A stretch of 64,000 nucleotides of DNA, taken from NCBI GenBank assembly GCA_950295325.1, contig OX485805.1, positions 25,347,501 through 25,411,500 on the forward strand, read 5' to 3'. The notes under the pieces are model-generated. The model did no database searches and was not told the origin of the DNA. It was given only the letters and a program-made list of their open reading frames with translations. The first letter of the stretch is position 1. Each line of letters opens with the position of its first letter. The translations under genes and the position numbers were made by a program. The stretch comes from Polytrichum commune (taxonomy: Eukaryota; Streptophyta; Polytrichopsida; Polytrichales; Polytrichaceae). Positions 56,573 to 64,000 of the stretch are shown here, in pieces.

Positions 56573-59500
56573 AAACCAAAAAAATAAAGTTCATACTTGA
56601 CACAATGTATGTATTTGCATCCAAGGGCATATATTGAACCAATATTACAAATATGTACAAATTGAACTAGTAGTACATATTGATATTGATGTAAAGTAGG
56701 ACGTAGTATTATACATACAAGGAGAAGCACACGTGGATGTAGACAAAGTGCAACTTCTGAAGGAAGATGCGTTTCTCCCGAGATGGGGATATATATATCT
56801 TCTCTGCCCCAAAGTCAGGATGGGCTTCCTCCTCGATTCATCAATGTGCTTCCACATGCGTGAGTCTGAAATGGTGCACATCATCAAGTCAGTGCTTCGA
56901 TTTAATGACCACCACGACAAACGTTCGGTTCCAAACATGAGCTGCAAAAGGGGAGTTAATGGTGAGAAGACGCAAATGCCTTGCAAGGATTCTTGGATCA
57001 GCCTCTCCGCTAAAACCTGTGCATCCCACGTTTTGAGCATCGATCGATCCTCTTGTGGCCCCCTCTGAACAAGATGCAACTTACCCTGTGAACATGCATG
57101 GGTGATTTGGTAAGACAACCCGTGGCACTTCAGCAGTCTTGGTAGTTGGCAGGGTGTTTGGGTTCGGTAGCAAAGGAGTGGCCAGACGGTGTGGGAGCTC
57201 ATCCGTATGTGCATGCGATGTTCCATGGCCCTTCGGCATGGTCAAAAGCACAAGGAATGCGTCGAGGCAGGAAAAGTGGTGGCTTGTAGATAGCGGGATC
57301 TTATCAACCTCTCTTATGCCCCCTTCCCACCTGACTTTATAGCTAAGACCCAAAGTATTTCTTAAAAACCGGGTAAAGCTCCCTCGGTTATAGCGGAGGC
57401 ATCCGACTATCCCAATGCACCTACAAGAACTTGCTCCGGAGATTTTCAAGTAGGTTTCAGTTAAGTAGCTTTTGCACATGTTCATTGTTTTATCTACCAA
57501 GCAATGACATGTTGGGTAGTTTTTGTCACATCCCCAAATGCCTTACTACTCATCTATCTTACCATCGGGTTTTGTTAATGGAGCTCCTTGTGCCCTCATA
57601 GCTAAGACTAAAAACCAACCAATCACAAGGGCGGGAGGCTACACTTTTAAAGGTCTAATATTCTTGTCTCATGTTTAGGTATTGATGGGAGGGTCGGTGC
57701 TTGAGGATTAAAACCTCCACTTGTAAGCCATGCCACATCATTTGCCAACTAGGCTCGGCACTAGATAATGTGGATGGTGTGAAGGCCGGGTTATTAGAAC
57801 CAACTTTTAGTCTTAGCTAAAGTCAGGTGGGAAGGGGGCATAAGTATCGTATGCAACAGACCCTGCGCGCTTTTAGGGGGTTAAGAGTAACCTACTCCGT
57901 AAACATTCGAAATAGACGCTCCAGCTCTGTTTCAAGTCAGGTGGGAAGGGGGCATTAGTCTCCTCAGCAGTTTGACGGCCACTCGGGGATCCTCTTCGAC
58001 ATTGCGTGCTTGTGGGAAGTCCCAGAGTGCAAGTCCTGAGACTGGTCCACTGAGCCTGACAAATAAGATCATCACTTCCCCTCCAGAAATGTGAGGAGAA
58101 TGGCTAAGCCATTTTCCTAAACCTGGATTTGCTAATCATCTTGTCATGTTGAGTATGATGAGAGAAGTGCATGCACAAGAATCATCTTGAGTGCACATGA
58201 CCATTTTATGACGGTCTCATTTAGTCGTCCCTGGAGTTTGGTGTACTCAAACTGCTGCCAAATAAGTTCTGAACCTGGAAAAAGCTATAGGCCGAGCACT
58301 CTCCGGTTGGGATTTTTTGCCCCTGCTGGCATCAGAGTGAATATCTGGAGGCTCTCCAACTGAACACTGGTACTACCTTCCTCTTCCTCAAATGAGTCTC
58401 CTTAACCAGCGTCAAACCAGTCCTCCAGCACATAGTACCCAATTCCTTCTGATGAATGTGGACGGAAGACCCAGTCACAAATTCTTGAACAGCCTAAATG
58501 ACCGTAAGTACTGTGCCGGTTATCCTTTTGGGAATAAATATTAATTTCTCCTGCAAATTTTGCTATCATTTCCCAGATATCCCTGCAACTCGGGCTCAAG
58601 CCCAGAGTCCAGCCGCTTACCAAACTTCTCCCAGGAGAATAAGAGGCGTCATCAATCCAGTCTATGGGCGGTCCAGTAGTTGAAGGTAAAATGTGGGCAC
58701 TTCCAACTTCACAAGCAATTTCGGCTTTTGGACCGGATTGGGTATTGACTCATCCGGTTAGCAACTGCACGTCACAAAGATCGTGGTCTCTTTCATAGTG
58801 GGTTATATGCCATGTGCTCTGCACTTAGGTTTATTGAGGAAGGTTGAACAAACGTGAGCATGACCTTGGTTGGTTAGAGGTAGTGGCTTTGCAAATTCAT
58901 TGGGTCCCATTTGGCCACCGATGTTGTTACACAATGGGGCCCCTTTGGACTACTATATCTGTGAAGGACATTATACAATGGCAAGTACTTCTATAGATAG
59001 AGTCCGGTTACATCTGAAAGTCGAGGTTCGAATGAATAGAATTGCTTCCTTCATTAGGACACACGTGTCAACGAAGAGTCTCTTTGCATGTGGGGTGTAG
59101 TATGCCTCCTTTCTATGCTGGACTCTATGGAAACTGAGGAGAGAGAGAGAGAGGTCTTCTAAATCGACACTATAATAATATCCCCAATTTTTTTAGTGTG
59201 CTTAACTCGAGGGGTAGACTCTTCATTGAAAACCTTATTGACATGCGCGGGTGACTATGAAACACACCCTTTATAAACAAGAAAAATATAGAGGAAATAA
59301 ATATGTATGTGTAGTAATAGCAACTTGAAAATGGACTTGTGTTTTTATATTAAGCTTTTCAATTTAATATGATAAATGACTTCACTACATACTAGAGTAT
59401 TTACCATGAAATTAATAGGCCTTTATTACATATATAGTTAACTTTCGCTTCCCAGTGAGAAAGTTATTGACAAAAGTTTCATCCATAAGATGTAACTCAT

Positions 59501-61499
59501 AATAATCCATGTCATTGAAGCTAATGTGATAATATTCTCTAAATTTATGATCACATGATTAGTTGAATTATAAGTCTATTTGGACTCAATTTGCAAAATC
59601 CTAGAACTCAAATGTAAACCCTAACAAGATTGGATTGGGCAGTCATTACGGACGATTACCATATGACAACAATGGATGTAAAACGCAAATTGGATGAAAT
59701 TAGCATATCTATTGTAAAAATATTCTCTAAACCCTAGGACCCTCTTTTGTACATCTACAATCATTAATAGCCTCTTTGAATGTAGATACTAAAGAAAAAA
59801 CGATACCTCTCCCTTAGATATACTATATACGCTATTGCCTTCAATAATACCCCTTTTCACACTCACATTAGTTTGTACGTGTTGTAAAGAGTTTGCCCCT
59901 TGGGGCGCTTAATGTACTAAACATTGTGGCCCACAATGCTTTTCACTATCAATATAACTATTATACCTAACTAAAAATTATGTGGACGGTGAACTTGGAG
60001 AGAGAGAGAGAGAGATTCTTAACTCACCATACAACCCGGTGGAAACTCTACCCTTAAGATCATGTTTGTGAATCCCTTCTAATGCTTCTATCTAATTGAT
60101 GAACTGTTATTTCAAAAAACAAGTAGTGACATGATGCTTGGGTTGCAAATTGCACTTTTGAATGTCATTACGGAGATAATTAGAGACAATTTTATTGGCA
60201 CATAGGTAAATTTCCAAACTCCCTAGGTATTTATTTTCACTATTAAGAAATTTGTAAATCGTTTAGCATTCTTTTTATCAAGCAATGCTCATAAAACAAA
60301 TGCAACTCCAAGATGATGCTTCAAAGAAATGGTTAAGTAGCTCCAACCAAATTCTAAAGACAATGAGCCATGTGAGTGCTACAAATAGTTGCCACCCCAA
60401 ATCATAAGTCAATGACAGATCACAACAAAGCATAATTGGGGCACAACCCAACATGTCGAGTAAGCAACTGCCCCATGGCACAAAGAGAGGGAATTATTGT
60501 ATATGAGCATATCCTCATTCATCCAACATAAAAAGTTGTCCCCTATAAGTTTGTGGCCGTATCATCTCAAATGACATGGGGGCGCCACCAAGGTCAAGTG
60601 GATATCTCTTGTACAAAGGCCAAGCTATTCATGTCGACCATTGTTTTCCCAAGAAAAGTTGACATATTTTAGAAGATGATGCAAGTGGTGTACAAGTACA
60701 TTATATTGAACAAGTAATTGTTTATTTTTTTAATATATTAAAAAATTACATTAAATTGATGTTTCTCTACAAATGTTTGTGATGTAGACCTCAAGTTTAT
60801 AATGAATTCAAGGAATATGAAAAAAAAATCCAACTTCAAAATATTTAAGGTTATGAAATCTACGTCCACTACCTTTTGAGCATCACTTTAAATAATAAGT
60901 TTTGAAGACCTCATCTTGATATTCCATGAGTATCTACCACAATAGTAGCGGTTGTCATGAAAACAAAATCTCAATTTAAACAACATTTTGCTACTACTTT
61001 AGGTGTCTAACTAAAAAGATTATGGTTTTAGTATACCATAGTATTTGTTTCATACACTTGACCATGCTTGCCCATGGACTACACTCATTCAAGGTCTTTA
61101 AAACCAACTTCAGTGTCAAATCAACTGAGCATAAGTAATCTCCTGAATGCACACTATTTTAGGACTTCTGTGTAGAGTACATGCACCCATAATCGTTCAC
61201 TTAAGAGATTCTACCCCAAATTTGAAGAAGTATACCGCGGTGCAATTTTGTTATCGGTGTGGGAAGATAGAAATCAAGAGGATTGCAATTTTTGGTAATT
61301 TTATTCTTTCAATTGAAAAAATTGTGAATTGTTGAAGCCAAAAGTTGGCCTAAACATTTTACCAATGTCCTCCTCGGTTTAACACTCGTAATCATCACAT
61401 GTGTCATGACACTGTTGATTCCGACTTGATTGAAATTCCGGTATCCTATAGATCTCCGAGGGGTTCTTGATCAGGAATAGGCGGCTCTACTATAACATG
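56573..61499. other. Long stretch without a recognised gene
   Basis: The part 56700-58700 is richer in G+C than its surroundings and has several open frames on the minus strand (57226-56645; 57500-57081; 58623-58402, ending GYYVLEDWFDAG), but none has a motif I recognise. It may be a decayed gene or an unknown element. From 58700 to 61499 the sequence is AT-rich with GA microsatellites near 59138 and 59998. Confidence 0.35.
57313..57958. repeat. Inverted repeat pair plus a direct copy (CAGGTGGGAAGGGGGCAT)
   Basis: A 38-bp arm at 57313-57350 is the near-perfect inverse of 57807-57844, enclosing about 455 bp. A third partial copy in the second orientation lies at 57934-57958. This could be a foldback element or MITE. 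Confidence 0.7.
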
Positions 61500-62092
61500 G
61501 ATGAGCAGTGGTAGCTTTGAGCCTTTCGAGAATATTAAATTACTATGGTGATTTGTGCAAGCTACACATGATTGAACAATTCTAAGGAATATGTCAATAT
61601 TAACCCTAAATATCACGAGAGAAAGATGACGTCCGCCAAGGGGTTGCCGTGAAAAAGAGAGGCTTCACCCTAGGCTTAGTTTGTATGTACTTCGGCTTGT
61701 ACACTATCATAGAATACTCAGTTGGTGCAAATAATGTGTTTTGTACCAAGTCTAAGAGAATTGGTCCTTACTCTATATCTATACTCTATATCCAACTCCA
61801 ATTTACATCTCGCCCCCTTCAAACAAGACCGAACACCATATATAAATACCCCATGAGGTGGCAAAAGACCTCAACACCACCACACCCAAATCTTCAACCA
61901 CTCACTAAGTTTTCAAGGTTGCACTTCAAATCATAGGCAAGGTGTGGGCTTAAAGATCTCAAATTGCAATCTATAGAGTCCAGGCTTGCATCCTAGCTTC
62001 AAGAGTCGAGGGAGTAAGAATGGTCTTGGAATGGTCATTGTATTCAAAGGGGTAAGAATTGGGAGCCAAACATGGTGTCTAGTATAAAACTT
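61500..62092. repeat. Partial copy of duplication block A/B, without the MITE
   Basis: From GTAGCTTTGAGCCTTT to GGTGTCTAGTATAAAA it aligns with the first 0.6 kb of blocks A and B, ending where the MITE-containing part begins in those copies. Confidence 0.75.
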
Positions 62093-63239
62093 GTTTATGA
62101 AACTTACATGTTCCTCACCATAGGTCACTTAGACCTCACCATAGGCCATATTCGCTCTTCTAATAGGGTCCATGTGCTAAATTCAAGTCAATTATGCGAA
62201 AGCAATGTACTAGTAAGCCATAGGCCCTAGTAGTGTGTAATGGTTGATTAGTTAAATATGCATTGGTGAGTTGAACACACCATGGTTAGTTAAGTATACA
62301 ATCCAATTATGTGTTGTGTTGAATATTCACTGGCAACTTACCATAGGCAATGGCTAGTTACCGTAGGCATTATGCAATTGCTGGCTGCCATCGTTGAGAT
62401 GATTACCAAATCCAACTCCTTTACTTGGCCATTTACACTATTAAAGTCCCTATTACATATCTTGTTCATTATTAATCATTGTATTATCATGCTTGTGTCA
62501 TGGTCACATAGAACACTATATTCGTTAATTTGAGACTTTCTCTTGTCTCAAATTAATATATGGACCACAACAACATGAATGTGCCCAAAATTATATTGTC
62601 AACAATCTCAAATATATTATCAGTTCAATATCCCAAAATCAGTGGTTCGCCGATATAAGCACATTGGGTAGAGCACTTGAAACCAACAAAACCAACAAAA
62701 TCACAAGGGTAGAGCACTTGAAACGAACCTCACGAAAGAAATCATATAGAATGTTGGCTTTTTGTTAGAAGGTCCAAGACCGCTTTTTGTTAGACCTAAT
62801 TAAATACCTTCAAACGCTCGTGGGGAGCGGACTACCGGTGCCCCAATTCCTAAGTTGTAATCCGATAGGTGAGAGATACATGGATCCGAGGGACTATATG
62901 TACAGAGAGTTGTACTCTCGTGCGAAGTATAATAAACTCATTTGAGATACTACATGGTGTACATGTAATATATGCCTCGAATGTATATTGATTTTCACAT
63001 GCTCCCTCTCCCCCCCTTCCCTTGGATTTTGTTTGTTTTTATTTCGGCATCAGCGTTTGGAGCCCTCGCTTCAGGTTGTTAGTGAATCAAACTTGGGAAG
63101 CTTCTTCTATGAGACCGTTTACAATGCCGCGTCCATCATCAACTACTCCAAGGAGCCTCTTGACTCTTTCTGTGTCCTAATATTGACTCTTTCTCTCCGT
63201 AAAGTTTTTATTTTATTTTAAATATTCCCCCCCCCCCCT
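62093..63239. other. Intergenic, no gene recognised
   Basis: No recognisable coding or structured feature. A C-run (12 C) at about 63226-63238 marks the edge of the LRR fragment. Confidence 0.35.
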
Positions 63240-63655
63240 GTAAAGTTTTCAATTCTCTATCAAGACCAATGATATTATGACCAACCATGCGGTCATGTCG
63301 ACAAACTTCAACCAATCTACTGCACTCAGTTGTTTCGAGCGATGGTCGGCTGTTGGGCCCTAATCTCACAATTTCCAACACCTCAATGTAGTTAAGCTCC
63401 ACTTCTTGTAGAGATGTACAACTCCTCAAATCCAAGTCTGAAGTGTGAACATGCCAGAGCTTGAGCGATACCAAATTGGTGCACAAAGCAAAGACGTCCC
63501 GCTCAAACACCACAGGACCACTTACTTTCAGAGCTTTAAGTGCTGCTGGTAGTTGTCCCACATAAGTTCCATGATCGCCATGGTCATCCATCTTGAAATA
63601 AGTCAAGGATTTCAGCCCTTCCAAGCCCTCAATTGAAAACTTGGATGCAAATATT
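63240..63655 (-). pseudogene. TNL leucine-rich-repeat fragment
   Basis: The minus strand reads SIEGLEGLKSLTYFKM, YVGQLPAALKALKV, FERDVFALCTNLVSLKLWHV and TSDLDLRSCTSLQEVELNYI. This is clearly paralogous to 45190-44770 of the TNL relic. Only about 130 codons remain. The fragment is cut on one side by a poly-C tract and on the other by ACACTAAAT-family sequence, with no start, NB-ARC or splice context. Confidence 0.8.
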
Positions 63656-63880
63656 GTCACAGATAATTGAGACTTGAATGAAATCCATACCAATTATCAA
63701 AACAAAGTTTTGATATATTTTGCATCCAAGGAATGATGTGATGAAATGATATCATGGAGGATTGATATTTAGATGAAAAATAACTTGGTAATTGACAGTA
63801 ATTGCAACATTAAAGCTCTACAACCCCTTATTTTTTAATAACAAGGAATGGCAAATAATGTTAGGTTTACATTCAAAACA
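63655..63880. mobile_element. MITE fragment, ACACTAAAT family
   Basis: Internal family sequence (TTGAGACTTG..., AATTGACAGTAATTGCAAC) joined directly to the LRR fragment. The termini are missing. Closest to 41850-42090. Confidence 0.55.
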
Positions 63881-64000
63881 CGATATTCAATATTTTGAGA
63901 GAGTGGGATCCTCTCAAAATAATATTGGCCATTTGGACACCTAAAAGTCATGTTAGGTTGATAAATACTAGATTATACTTCAGACGTGAAGTTTCCATTA

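Noticed and set aside
56645-57500. Two long minus-strand frames as a novel gene
   Set aside because: No recognisable domain, no consistent splice joins, and equally long frames on the other strand. Left as unresolved.

Overview
The window is nuclear DNA of a land plant. It holds a TIR-NB-ARC-LRR resistance-gene relic, plant-type Mutator and hAT transposases with GT-AG introns, solo LTRs and MITEs. The TIR variant (FLSHSGAQK start) and a LINE of Dualen/RandI architecture make me lean towards a seedless plant such as a moss, fern or lycophyte; that is inference, not proof. I see no intact ordinary host gene. The window is almost entirely transposable elements nested in each other, with gene relics between them.

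Layout, 1-21 kb: a degenerate repeat (1-1382 and 20793-21098) is split by a 7.7-kb non-LTR retrotransposon on the minus strand (1383-20792, 12-bp target duplication). That element is itself split by an 11.67-kb Mutator-like element, MULE (2130-13802, 11-bp target duplication). A second copy of the host repeat without the insertions (54886-56572) shows the empty site. The LINE encodes a 2A-like motif, an APE endonuclease, a reverse transcriptase, RNase H, a CCHC knuckle and a PD-(D/E)XK-like C-terminal endonuclease, but it is broken by frameshifts and stops.

The MULE is the most interesting object. Two divergent genes leave a 522-bp spacer. The plus-strand gene encodes a 1167-residue transposase with a SWIM finger. 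The minus-strand gene has 8 exons that join in frame into a 1171-residue nuclear-type protein with a degenerate ParB-like signature and a degenerate beta-class (permuted) DNA methyltransferase fold. Intron 1 of that gene is packed with two families of near-perfect palindromes at 32-bp and 64-bp periods; the first family recurs at the same 32-bp period in the transposase intron. I propose, as inference, an accessory DNA-binding/anti-silencing module with its own binding arrays, functionally like VANC of Arabidopsis VANDAL elements but built from a different fold.

21-42 kb: a 2.2-kb segmental duplication (about 21120-23772 and 28384-30612) carrying different later insertions (MITEs, a 582-bp LINE tail fragment), a pogo-like fragment, and a 5'-truncated second LINE copy (32284-36000) interrupted by a 1.69-kb deleted hAT element. 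42-54 kb: two solo LTRs of one family in opposite orientation, flanking a decayed TIR-NB-ARC-LRR gene (44380-48593, minus). 54-64 kb: the empty-site repeat, a long stretch with no recognisable gene, and a second LRR fragment at 63.2-63.7 kb.
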